Made by a program: the position numbers and the translations under genes
Assembly (NCBI RefSeq): GCF_015191005.1
Contig: NZ_CP040442.1
Coordinates: 124,001-188,000, forward strand
Reading direction: 5' to 3'
DNA: 64,000 nt
Origin: Kaistella flava (ex Peng et al. 2021)
GTDB taxonomy: Bacteria; Bacteroidota; Bacteroidia; Flavobacteriales; Weeksellaceae
Part shown: one piece after another, positions 43,486 through 51,008 of the stretch
Numbering within the stretch: the stretch's first letter is position 1
Layout: the number at the start of each line of letters is the position of its first letter
Notes under the pieces: model-generated
What the model was told of the DNA's origin: nothing
Seen by the model: only the letters and a program-made list of their open reading frames with translations
Database searches by the model: none

Positions 43486-44607
43486 TTATGCTTCCTTTTT
43501 AGGATGTGCAGGTATTTGGAAATAGAATTCTGATCCTTCAGAAGGAACGCTGTTAGCTCCTATTTTTCCATGATGACGTTCAATAATTTCCTGACATATA
43601 TATAATCCTATGCCAAGACCTTGGAAACGTTCAGAAGTTTCCTCAATACGGTAAAATTTCTCGAAGATTTTTTTCTGATGTTCCTCAGACATCCCAATAC
43701 CGAAATCTCTGACAGAAAAATAAATTTCATCGCCACGCATTTCTGTCGTAATATGTATTTCCTCGCCATCGGGTCCATATTTTATGGCGTTGGTTATAAA
43801 GTTAATGATGACTTGCTCGAGACGCATTTCGTCACCATAAATTTGAGCCTCAAAATTACCTTTCTTTAAAATTTTCACATGTGGATTTGATTGCTGCATA
43901 ATTTCTATAATATGCTCCAATAGATTATTGAAAGAAAAATATTTTTTGTTAAACTTTAGTTTTCCGCTTTCAATCTTTGAAATATCGAGAAGGTCGGCAA
44001 TAAGAATATTTAATTTTTCAATTTGATTCTGTACTTTGTGCAGACGTTTTCTAATTGTTTCTTTATCATCTTTATCGAGGCTTCGTTCCAATAACTGAAT
44101 ATAACCTTTAATGCTGGTCATCGGCGTTTTCAGTTCATGGCTGGCAATACTGATAAATTCATCTTTTTTCCGTTCCGCTTCTTTCCGGAATTCTATTTCT
44201 TCCCGCAAACTTTGCTGCATCTCGTTCAGTGCGCGGCTTTGTTCGTAAATACGGTAAAATGTTTTTACTTTTAAAAGAAGAATATTCATATCAACCGGCT
44301 TACTGATGTAATCTAAACCTCCGGATGAATAACCGCGCGTGATCAGTTTTACATTGGCTGTGGCGGCAGAAAGAAATATGATGGCCGTTTCTTTGGCTTT
44401 ACTGTAACCCGAAATGGCTTCTGCGACTTCGAAACCATCCATGCCAGGCATCTGAACATCAAGAATAATGAGAACATAAGACTTTTTAAGAATTTTTTTC
44501 AAAGCCTCTTCCCCAGATAATGCGGTGTCAACCTCAAAATCATTTTTCTCAAGCACTTTTTGTAAGGAAATTATATTTTCCGGAGAATCATCGACAATTA
44601 AAATCAT
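43486..44607 (-). CDS. Response regulator-histidine kinase hybrid (REC-HisKA-HATPase)
   Basis: 373-residue cytosolic protein with a receiver at the N-terminus (ILIVDDSPENIISLQKVLEKNDFEV ... YVLIILDVQMPGMDGFEVAEAI, Asp near 51), a short coiled coil, HisKA (FISIASHELKTPMTSIKGYIQLLERSL, His near 155) and HATPase (NFITNAIKYGPDGEEIHI; GLGIGLYICQEIIERHHGKIGANS). Having the receiver first suggests phosphorylation controls the kinase. It is the first gene of the operon, 13 bp before the large hybrid kinase, downstream of a promoter with a palindrome. Confidence 0.94.
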   Translation of the reverse strand: MILIVDDSPENIISLQKVLEKNDFEVDTALSGEEALKKILKKSYVLIILDVQMPGMDGFEVAEAISGYSKAKETAIIFLSAATANVKLITRGYSSGGLDYISKPVDMNILLLKVKTFYRIYEQSRALNEMQQSLREEIEFRKEAERKKDEFISIASHELKTPMTSIKGYIQLLERSLDKDDKETIRKRLHKVQNQIEKLNILIADLLDISKIESGKLKFNKKYFSFNNLLEHIIEIMQQSNPHVKILKKGNFEAQIYGDEMRLEQVIINFITNAIKYGPDGEEIHITTEMRGDEIYFSVRDFGIGMSEEHQKKIFEKFYRIEETSERFQGLGIGLYICQEIIERHHGKIGANSVPSEGSEFYFQIPAHPKKEA

Positions 44608-44639
44608 TCTATAAATTTAAATTTTACCTCAAAAGATAA

Positions 44640-44666
44640 CAAATATAACATTTTTGAGAATTCTCA
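44640..44666 (-). promoter_or_regulatory. Promoter and palindrome of the kinase-CheB/CheR operon
   Basis: On the minus strand TATATTTG (44640-44647, TAnnTTTG) lies 32 bp upstream of the ATG at 44607. Immediately upstream is a 12-bp perfect palindrome, TGAGAATTCTCA (44655-44666), between the -7 and -33 positions, a natural repressor or activator site. The nearest TTTG is 25 bp from the -7 box, too far for a normal -33, which fits an activator-dependent promoter. Confidence 0.5.
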
Positions 44667-44779
44667 CAGTATCAAATTCCATGCTAAGAAAGGATATTAC
44701 TAAAAATTTTGAACTCAGAAAAACGATGAATTATGAAATATTTCCAAAATTATCTATCTTCGTACAAATCAAAATTTCA

Positions 44780-46330
44780 ATGAAAACAAAATTCTCACTT
44801 CTTTTAATTCTTATTTCCTTCTTTGCTTTTTCGCAGATGGAAGAAAAGAAACTCGACGAACTTATTCAAAATACTTTAAAAACTTTCGACGTTCCGGGAA
44901 TGTCCATTGGAATTGTGAAAGATGGGAAAGTAGTTTATTCAAAAGGATTTGGAGTAAGATCTCTCACGAACAATCAAAAAATGACCGATGAAACTTTAGT
45001 TGGAATCGCTTCTAACTCGAAAGGTTTTACGGCGACCGCTTTAGCAATGTTAGCAGATGAAGGGAAACTGAAATTCGACGATAAAGTGTCTCAGTATATT
45101 CCTGAATTTAAAATGCATGAGGCGTACCCTTCTCAGGAAGTGACCATCAAAGATTTAATTACACACCGTGCAGGTCTTGGTTTAGGACAGGGTGATTTAA
45201 TGTTTTTCCCAGAAGGAGGGCCTTTAACGGTTAATGATATTATTCACAATGTAAGATATTTAAAACCAGATCATTCATTCCGTACGACTTTGGAATATAA
45301 CAATATTATGTTCATCGTTGCCGGAGAAGTTATTCATAGAGTTTCTGGACTTTCTTGGGCGGAATTTATCGAACAAAGAATTTTGAAACCAGTTGGCATG
45401 ACTTCAAGTTACGGAAGTTACAACCGAGCAAAAGCTGCCAATGTTCCGAATATCATCGATGCTCACGCGCCAGTGGATGGGAAAGTAGTTGCAGTTCCTC
45501 ATGACTGGAATGAAACGGGAAATGCGGCAGGTGGAATTATGAGTAATATCAAGGACATGAATACTTGGGCAGAGTTTTTAATGAATGGTTTTACAACCAA
45601 GGACGGAAAGAAACTTGTAACCGACAAACAGATTCAGCAATTGTGGAATCTACAGATTTCTACACCAGTTGCTTTAAAAAATCCGTACGATTCTAATTTT
45701 GGAGGTTATGGATTAGGTTGGTTTTTAACTGATGTTAAAGGACATAAACAAGTGTATCACACTGGTGGTTTAATCGGAACGGTTACTCAATTTACTTTAA
45801 TTCCAGATATGAAATTAGGAATTGTAGTGCTTACCAATCAACAAAGTGGAGCGGCATTCAGCGCCATTACCAATACTATTAAAGATTCTTACTTAGGAGT
45901 TGCTGACAGAAGCTGGCTGAAAACTTACGGTGACAGAATGGCTAAAGTGGATGCAGATTATGCCAAAGAAAAGAAAGAAATCTTCGCGAAATCTGATGCC
46001 TTTAAAAAAGAGAAAAAGAGCCAGATCAAAGGTGAGCAGATTACAGGAACCTATACCGACCCGTGGTTTGGAGATGTTGTTGTTTCCAAAGAAGGAAACA
46101 GTTTCCGTGTTTTCTGTAAAAATTCTCCAAGATTAAAAGGGGAGTTGTTGCCTTATTCTCCAAATGTAATGATTGCAAAATGGGATGACAGAAGCTATGA
46201 TGCAGATGCTTTCGTTAATTTCAATTTAGATGAAAATGGAAAAGCAGAAGGAATGAAACTGAAACCGATTTCTGACGTTACCGATTTCAGTTTTGATTTT
46301 GGAGATCTGGATTTGCAGAGAAAGAATTAA
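44780..46330 (+). CDS. Serine hydrolase, class C beta-lactamase / PBP4-like family
   Basis: 516 residues from ATG at 44780, which gives the signal peptide KTKFSLLLILISFFAFSQ; a reading from 44654 adds 42 unrelated residues. The serine-protease-like beta-lactamase fold has S78-N-S-K81 (SxxK), Y173-N-N175 (YxN) and H-T-G in QVYHTGGLIG. The C-terminal 110 residues (QIKGEQITGTYTDPWFGDVVV...) are a DUF3471-like beta domain. Such proteins are usually periplasmic or outer-membrane esterases, D-peptidases or amidases, not necessarily beta-lactamases. Monocistronic with a terminator shared with the sixA-like gene. Confidence 0.92.
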   Translation: MKTKFSLLLILISFFAFSQMEEKKLDELIQNTLKTFDVPGMSIGIVKDGKVVYSKGFGVRSLTNNQKMTDETLVGIASNSKGFTATALAMLADEGKLKFDDKVSQYIPEFKMHEAYPSQEVTIKDLITHRAGLGLGQGDLMFFPEGGPLTVNDIIHNVRYLKPDHSFRTTLEYNNIMFIVAGEVIHRVSGLSWAEFIEQRILKPVGMTSSYGSYNRAKAANVPNIIDAHAPVDGKVVAVPHDWNETGNAAGGIMSNIKDMNTWAEFLMNGFTTKDGKKLVTDKQIQQLWNLQISTPVALKNPYDSNFGGYGLGWFLTDVKGHKQVYHTGGLIGTVTQFTLIPDMKLGIVVLTNQQSGAAFSAITNTIKDSYLGVADRSWLKTYGDRMAKVDADYAKEKKEIFAKSDAFKKEKKSQIKGEQITGTYTDPWFGDVVVSKEGNSFRVFCKNSPRLKGELLPYSPNVMIAKWDDRSYDADAFVNFNLDENGKAEGMKLKPISDVTDFSFDFGDLDLQRKN

Positions 46331-46350
46331 TTTGATTCAAAATAAAAATA

Positions 46351-46387
46351 AAAAACCTCACCAATTTAATTTGATGAGGTTTTTTTA
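46351..46387. terminator. Bidirectional terminator, serine hydrolase / SixA
   Basis: AAAAACCTCA (46351-46360) pairs with TGAGGTTTTT (46375-46384), 14-nt loop, T-runs outward on both strands, between two convergent genes. Confidence 0.82.
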
Positions 46388-46402
46388 TGGTTTTAAATAA
46401 AC

Positions 46403-46879
46403 TTAAATATTCTTCGGATCATAATAGAAAATCATTTTTTTCCTCGCATTATGAAAATCTGACCAGGAATCGCAATCAATTTCAAAACCGGCAACGCCAC
46501 AAGTTGGGAAGATAAACATATCTTCGGCCATGCTGTTTGCAAAATTAGATATTCCATTGTTGTGAGAAAACATGGCTACGTTATTTAAATGGTCATCTAA
46601 GCCAAGAGTGATGTTTTCGAAATTAGTGTCGGAAGCGTTGTACAATTTCTGAAGCTTCTCAATTTCGATGTTATATTCTTTATTAAAAATTTCACAAGTT
46701 GTTAATGCTCGTAAAGCAGGACTGGAAAAGAATTTTTCAATTTCGATATTTTGAGTTTTCAAAAAATGGGACATTTTTTCAGCATCGTGAAATCCTTTTT
46801 CCGCGAGAGGTCTGTCGAAATCATCGGTGTTTTCCGGCCAATCACTTTTAGCGTGTCTTACGAGAATTAATGTTTTCAT
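46403..46879 (-). CDS. sixA: SixA-type histidine phosphatase
   Basis: 158-residue cytosolic phosphatase of the histidine phosphatase superfamily. The R-H-A-K signature with the phospho-accepting His9 is in TLILVRHAKSDWP, FFSSPALRALTTCEIF carries the second Arg, and SHNNGISNF the second His. E. coli SixA removes phosphate from histidine-containing phosphotransfer proteins, so activity on the nearby phosphorelay is conceivable but unproven; many Bacteroidota homologues have unknown substrates. It lies 75 bp downstream of the alcohol dehydrogenase gene, behind a terminator. Confidence 0.9.
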   Translation of the reverse strand: MKTLILVRHAKSDWPENTDDFDRPLAEKGFHDAEKMSHFLKTQNIEIEKFFSSPALRALTTCEIFNKEYNIEIEKLQKLYNASDTNFENITLGLDDHLNNVAMFSHNNGISNFANSMAEDMFIFPTCGVAGFEIDCDSWSDFHNARKKMIFYYDPKNI

Positions 46880-46910
46880 GCATTTAGTTTTTAAAACATT
46901 AAAATTAAAT

Positions 46911-46937
46911 AAAAAAAAGAGAAGTTAGCGGCTTCTC
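46911..46937 (-). terminator. Terminator after the alcohol dehydrogenase gene
   Basis: Minus strand: GAGAAG, loop CCGCTAA, CTTCTC, then eight T (46911-46918). Confidence 0.75.
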
Positions 46938-46954
46938 CTTTTTAAAGTGAATAA

Positions 46955-47995
46955 TTAGTTGAAATTAATGATTACTTTCAGTGCTTTCTCTTTGGCGGCA
47001 TTACCGAAAACTGCGTAGGCATGAATCATATCAGAGAAATCGAAACGGTGCGTTACGAGTTTCTCTGGCTGAAGTTTTTTACTTTCTACATTTTTCAACA
47101 GCATCGGTGTCGTACTTGTACAAACCAAACCCATCGTAATCGTTACGTTTCTGGTCCAAAGTTCTTCAATATGAAGGTCTACAGATTTTCCATGTACGCC
47201 AACGTTTGCCAGATGAGCGCCGGGTTTTAGAATTTTCTGACAGATATCAAACGTGGCAGGAATTCCGACTGCTTCTATAGCAACATCAACTCCGTATTTC
47301 CCAGCGATTTTTTTAATGGCTTCGACTGCATTTTCAGCGCCACTGTTAACTAGATCAGTTGCGCCAAAACTTCTGGACAGTTCCAGTCTTTCCTGGTCTA
47401 CATCGACCATAATAATTTTTGAAGGCGAGAAAAACTGTGCGGTAAGAAGTGCTGCAAATCCTATTGGTCCTGCTCCAACAATAGCAACAGTATCACCAGG
47501 ATTTACTTTTCCATTAAGAACGCCGATTTCGAAACCAGTCGGTAAAATGTCACTTAACATTACCGCTCCTTCTTCATCGATATCTTCTTTTAAATGATAA
47601 AGGGAATTGTCACCGTGCGGAATTCTAACATATTCAGCCTGAGTTCCATCGATTAAATGTCCTAAAATCCAACCGCCATCGGAACAGTGTGCGTAGAGTT
47701 GTTTTTTACAATTGTCGCATTTTCCGCAAGAGGTGATACAGGAAATCAAAACTTTATCGCCTTTTTTAAAATTGGTAACGCCGTTTCCTATTTCTTCCAC
47801 GATTCCAATTCCTTCATGTCCCAGGATTCTTCCCGGAATTACCGCTGGAACATCGCCTTTTAAAATATGAAGGTCGGTTCCACAAATGGTAGATTTCACC
47901 ATTTTAACAATCACGTCGGTCGATTCTTTAATCACCGGCATCGGACAATCGACTAAGTCTTTTTGTCCGGGTCCTTTAAATACTAACGCTTTCAT
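46955..47995 (-). CDS. Zinc-dependent medium-chain alcohol dehydrogenase
   Basis: 346-residue cytosolic NAD(P)-dependent dehydrogenase. Catalytic zinc ligands are Cys in ICGTDLHI and His-Glu in GRILGHEGIG; the structural zinc site is CITSCGKCDNCKKQLYAHC with its four cysteines. The Rossmann motif is VAIVGAGPIGFAALLTAQ. D-L-H-I and the long GHEGIGIVEEIGNGVTNFKKGDKV are typical of the tetrameric Zn-ADH/threonine dehydrogenase-like group. The natural alcohol cannot be told from sequence. Monocistronic, divergent from ruvX. Confidence 0.95.
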   Translation of the reverse strand: MKALVFKGPGQKDLVDCPMPVIKESTDVIVKMVKSTICGTDLHILKGDVPAVIPGRILGHEGIGIVEEIGNGVTNFKKGDKVLISCITSCGKCDNCKKQLYAHCSDGGWILGHLIDGTQAEYVRIPHGDNSLYHLKEDIDEEGAVMLSDILPTGFEIGVLNGKVNPGDTVAIVGAGPIGFAALLTAQFFSPSKIIMVDVDQERLELSRSFGATDLVNSGAENAVEAIKKIAGKYGVDVAIEAVGIPATFDICQKILKPGAHLANVGVHGKSVDLHIEELWTRNVTITMGLVCTSTTPMLLKNVESKKLQPEKLVTHRFDFSDMIHAYAVFGNAAKEKALKVIINFN

Positions 47996-48101
47996 AATGA
48001 TTGTGATTACTGATTGGGCATTATTTTGCCTTATTAAAGTTAGTGAGATTAAGAATGACTTTAGCTAAAATATAAATGATTGAAATCATCATTTTTAAAA
48101 T

Positions 48102-48133
48102 TTTGTGCGCAAAGACAAATATTTGTAAATTTG
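48102..48133 (+). promoter_or_regulatory. Promoter of ruvX; predicted leaderless start
   Basis: TTTG (48102-48105), 20-bp spacer, TAAATTTG (48126-48133): full match to the flavobacterial promoter. The ATG at 48140 lies 6 bp after the -7 box, where transcription is expected to begin. Confidence 0.75.
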
Positions 48134-48139
48134 CAAGCG

Positions 48140-48556
48140 ATGGCACAAATATTAGCAATTGATTATGGAAGAGCCCGGTGCGGTATTGCGGTCACCGATG
48201 ACATGCAAATCATTGCGAGTGGTTTGGATACGGTAGCCACAAAAGATGTTTTTTTATTTTTAAAAAAGTATTTTAGTGAAAACCAGGTAGAGCAAATCGT
48301 AGTAGGACTTCCCACGGATTTAAAAGGAAATTTAAATGAAGTAGAAGTTCATATTTTGAAGTTTATAGAGAAATTTAAATCAGAATTTCCTGCCATTGGA
48401 GTCGATCGTTTTGATGAACGGTTTACCTCAAAAATGGCTTCTTTTTTTATCTCCCAAAGTGGGAAGAGCAAGAAGAAGCGCGAAGAAAAAGGATTGATTG
48501 ATAAAGTGAGTGCAACCATTATATTGCAAAATTATTTAGAACAGAAACAGAAATGA
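48140..48556 (+). CDS. ruvX: RuvX/YqgF: putative Holliday junction resolvase or 16S rRNA nuclease
   Basis: 138-residue RNase H-fold nuclease of the YqgF family, implicated in 16S rRNA 5' end maturation or junction resolution. Family motifs are ILAIDYGRARCGIAVTDD (first Asp at residue 8), VVGLPTDLKGN, VDRFDERFTSKMAS and KGLIDKVSATIILQNYL with the last Asp. The ATG at 48140 is chosen over one at 48080, which lies upstream of the promoter. The gene overlaps def by 4 bp (ATGA), so they are translationally coupled. Confidence 0.93.
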   Translation: MAQILAIDYGRARCGIAVTDDMQIIASGLDTVATKDVFLFLKKYFSENQVEQIVVGLPTDLKGNLNEVEVHILKFIEKFKSEFPAIGVDRFDERFTSKMASFFISQSGKSKKKREEKGLIDKVSATIILQNYLEQKQK

Positions 48557-49125
48557 TATTACCGATAAGAGCATTTGGAGATGCTGTATTAAGAAAACAT
48601 TGCCACGAAATCCACAAGGATTATCCTGAATTGAAGACGTTAGTTGATAATTTGTTCGAAACCATGCACAGTGCGAACGGTATTGGTTTGGCAGCGCCAC
48701 AGGTTGGGTTGGATATTCGTCTCTTCGTAGTCGATGTTTCGCCGTTGGCAGAAGATGAAGATTATGTTGATATTGCAGAGGAATTAAAAGATTTCAGAAA
48801 GGTTTTCATCAATGCGAAAATCTTGGAAGAAAGTGGCGAAGAATGGAAATTCAACGAAGGTTGTCTTTCGATTCCTGATGTGCGTGAAGATGTGAAAAGA
48901 AAAGAAACGATCCTCATCGAATATTATGACGAAAATTTCGTTAAACATACCGATACTTTTTCAGATATGAGAGCGCGCGTGATTCAGCATGAATATGATC
49001 ACATTGAAGGAATTCTGTTTACTGATCATTTGAGTTCTTTAAAGAAAAAATTAGTCAAAGGAAAATTAGCGAAAATTTCACAGGGAGATGTTTCTGTGAC
49101 TTACAAAATGAGATTTCCGAAATAG
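48553..49125 (+). CDS. def: Peptide deformylase
   Basis: Removes the N-formyl group from new proteins; an Fe/Zn enzyme of the cytosol, 190 residues. The three motifs are intact: GIGLAAPQVG (43-52), EGCLS (102-106, metal Cys) and HEYDH (146-150, metal His pair and catalytic Glu). A 14-residue acidic insert (SPLAEDEDYVDIAE) between motifs I and II is typical of Bacteroidota deformylases. It overlaps ruvX by 4 bp and is followed 55 bp later by the DUF5606 gene on the same strand. Confidence 0.97.
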   Translation: MILPIRAFGDAVLRKHCHEIHKDYPELKTLVDNLFETMHSANGIGLAAPQVGLDIRLFVVDVSPLAEDEDYVDIAEELKDFRKVFINAKILEESGEEWKFNEGCLSIPDVREDVKRKETILIEYYDENFVKHTDTFSDMRARVIQHEYDHIEGILFTDHLSSLKKKLVKGKLAKISQGDVSVTYKMRFPK

Positions 49126-49180
49126 ATCCAGTTAAACTTGGAGTAAAAAAATAAATTAAATTCAAACAAATATTAAAAAA

Positions 49181-49735
49181 ATGCAGTTAGAAAAAATAAT
49201 ATCAATTTCCGGGAAGCCAGGACTTTACAAATTGATTTCGCAGTTGAAAAACGGGTTTATCATCGAAGATGTATTGACAAAGAAAAAAGTCAGTATTTCT
49301 AATTCTTCACAAGTAAGCTTGCTTGATAATATTGCAATGTTTACCCAGGATACTGAAGTTCCTTTGTTTGAAGTATTCGAAAATTTAGCAAAAAATGAGG
49401 ATTACAAAGAAACCATTTCTCACAAAGCTTCAGAAGAAGATTTAAGAGCTTTGATGTCTAAATCTTTGCCAAATTATGATAAAGAAAGAGTGTATGTTTC
49501 TGATATCAAAAAATTGGCTCAATGGTATAATATCCTTCACAAAGCAGGTTATATTACTCCAGACAGTTTTGTAAAAGCAGAAGAAGCTTCGACTGAAGAT
49601 GAGACTGTAATCGCTGACAAAAAAGATGCAAAAAAAGCAGCTCCGAAGACTGATAAAGTAACTGCTCCAAAAGCAAAAGCTTCAACTTCTTCAGCTAAAT
49701 CTGCACCTAAAAGTACCCACAGAAAAATGGGATAA
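49181..49735 (+). CDS. DUF5606 domain protein
   Basis: 184 residues, cytosolic. The N-terminal 140 residues (QLEKIISISGKPGLYKLISQLKNGFIIEDVLTKKKVSISNSSQVSLLDNIAMFT...) are the DUF5606 family, conserved in Bacteroidota, with unknown function; DIKKLAQWYNILHKAGYI is the second conserved block. The last 40 residues are low-complexity Lys/Ala/Ser-rich, as in nucleic-acid or ribosome-associated proteins, with a basic end (STHRKMG). The conserved ruvX-def-DUF5606 order suggests a link to translation or rRNA maturation. Ends at a hairpin terminator. Confidence 0.85.
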   Translation: MQLEKIISISGKPGLYKLISQLKNGFIIEDVLTKKKVSISNSSQVSLLDNIAMFTQDTEVPLFEVFENLAKNEDYKETISHKASEEDLRALMSKSLPNYDKERVYVSDIKKLAQWYNILHKAGYITPDSFVKAEEASTEDETVIADKKDAKKAAPKTDKVTAPKAKASTSSAKSAPKSTHRKMG

Positions 49736-49784
49736 GATTTCAGATCTCAGGATTTGATTAATTGTTCTTAAAACTTTAATTATT

Positions 49785-49824
49785 AAACCTTGTCAAAGTT
49801 TTACCTTTGATGAGGTTTTTTTTT
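49785..49824 (+). terminator. Terminator after the DUF5606 gene
   Basis: AAACCTTGTCAAAG (49785-49798) pairs with CTTTGATGAGGTTT (49805-49818) with small mismatches, loop of 6 nt, then eight T. Confidence 0.8.
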
Positions 49825-49873
49825 GTCTTTGCAATGAAGCAAAGTAATTTCACTACTCTAATTTTATTTAAAA

Positions 49874-50641
49874 ATGAACTCCAGACAAGAACAACTCGAA
49901 GCTTTCAATCGCTTACTCGATATCATGAATGATCTGCGCGAAAAATGTCCGTGGGATCAAAAGCAAACTTTGCAAACACTCCGTCATTTGACATTAGAGG
50001 AAGTGTATGAGCTTTCTGATGCTTTGCTCAATGAGGATCTGCAGGAAATTAAAAAAGAGTTGGGTGATGTTTTATTGCACTTGGTTTTCTATGCTAAAAT
50101 CGGGTCTGAAAAAGGAAGTTTCGATATCGCAGATGTTATTAATTCTTTAAATGAAAAACTGATTTTCCGTCATCCTCATATTTACGGAGATGTTGAGGTG
50201 AAAGATGAAGAAGAAGTAAAACAGAACTGGGAAAAACTGAAACTGAAGGAAGGAAACAAATCGGTGCTTTCCGGCGTTACGAAAGGAACTCCAAGTATGG
50301 TAAAAGCGTACAGAATTCAGGATAAAGTAAAAGGAATTGGTTTTGAATTTGCGAATGCTGAAGATGCCTGGAAAAAAGTGGATGAAGAATTGGCCGAGTT
50401 TCACGCAGAAACCGATTTGGATAAAAAAGAGCAGGAATTAGGAGATGTCTTTTTCTCGCTCATCAATTACGCCAGAATTTCTGGTATTAATCCAGATACG
50501 GCTTTAGAAAGAACGAATAATAAATTCATCGGCAGATTTCAGAAAATGGAGAATCTGGCTTTGGATAATAATTTAATATTGGCAGATTTAACATTGGAGG
50601 AAATGGATGAACTTTGGGAAGAAGCCAAGAAAACTGAATAA
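49874..50641 (+). CDS. mazG: Nucleoside triphosphate pyrophosphohydrolase MazG
   Basis: 255-residue cytosolic enzyme that hydrolyses NTPs, including non-canonical ones, to NMP and pyrophosphate, and limits mutagenic or stress nucleotides. It has two MazG domains. The first (residues 10-120) has LREKCPWDQKQTLQTLRHLTLEEVYELSDAL and EIKKELGDVLLHLVFYAKI with the E-x-x-E ... E-x-x-D metal set. The second (145-255) has VDEELAEFHAETDLDKKEQELGDVFFSLINYAR. The length and double-domain layout match E. coli MazG. It has no antitoxin or toxin neighbours. Confidence 0.95.
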   Translation: MNSRQEQLEAFNRLLDIMNDLREKCPWDQKQTLQTLRHLTLEEVYELSDALLNEDLQEIKKELGDVLLHLVFYAKIGSEKGSFDIADVINSLNEKLIFRHPHIYGDVEVKDEEEVKQNWEKLKLKEGNKSVLSGVTKGTPSMVKAYRIQDKVKGIGFEFANAEDAWKKVDEELAEFHAETDLDKKEQELGDVFFSLINYARISGINPDTALERTNNKFIGRFQKMENLALDNNLILADLTLEEMDELWEEAKKTE

Positions 50642-50779
50642 ACTTTTAGTTTTTTTTATACACATAAAAAAATGAGGAAGTTATCAATTTGTAGAAAGTC
50701 ATTTTATAGATTAAAGTCATTTTCGGATTAGTGAAGGTGTATTGATTTTTCAGTGGAAAGAAGAAATGCCTGAAGTTAT

Positions 50780-50834
50780 AGCCCCGATGGGAGCGGCATC
50801 CCCGCCTTGGCGGGATATAGCGGACAGCGGGACG
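50780..50834. repeat. Dispersed hairpin repeat, family A, copy 2
   Basis: AGCCCCGATGGGAGCGGCATC, then CCCGCC-TT-GGCGGG, then GATATAGCGGACAGCGGGAC. The compact form of the element at 3498-3589; both outer ends match that copy with few changes. Confidence 0.75.
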
Positions 50835-50942
50835 AGTATTGGGAGGAGCGAAAGTTTTGTTGCTTCTTATTGAGAATCTAATTATTCGATATCGGTTTCT
50901 AATTTTTTTCCAAGATTTGACACTGATTTACTAAGTATTATT

Positions 50943-50981
50943 AAATAAAAAAAGAAGCTTCAACACCTTGTTGAAGCTTCT
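50943..50981 (-). terminator. Terminator after the first Omp28-related gene
   Basis: Thirteen-bp perfect stem, AGAAGCTTCAACA (50953-50965), loop CCT, TGTTGAAGCTTCT (50969-50981), with seven T on the minus strand. Confidence 0.87.
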
Positions 50982-51008
50982 AAAATATGATCTAAACTTT
51001 TTAAAAGT

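Larger units (their letters stand above)
50642..51008. other. Intergenic stretch without genes
   Basis: About 370 bp between convergent mazG and the Omp28-related gene. It holds repeat family A copy 2 and the terminator at 50953-50981; I see no gene in it. Confidence 0.7.

Noticed and set aside
46403..46879. Assigning SixA to the kinase operon as its phosphatase
   Set aside because: It is two transcription units away and the superfamily is broad; no sequence evidence links them.
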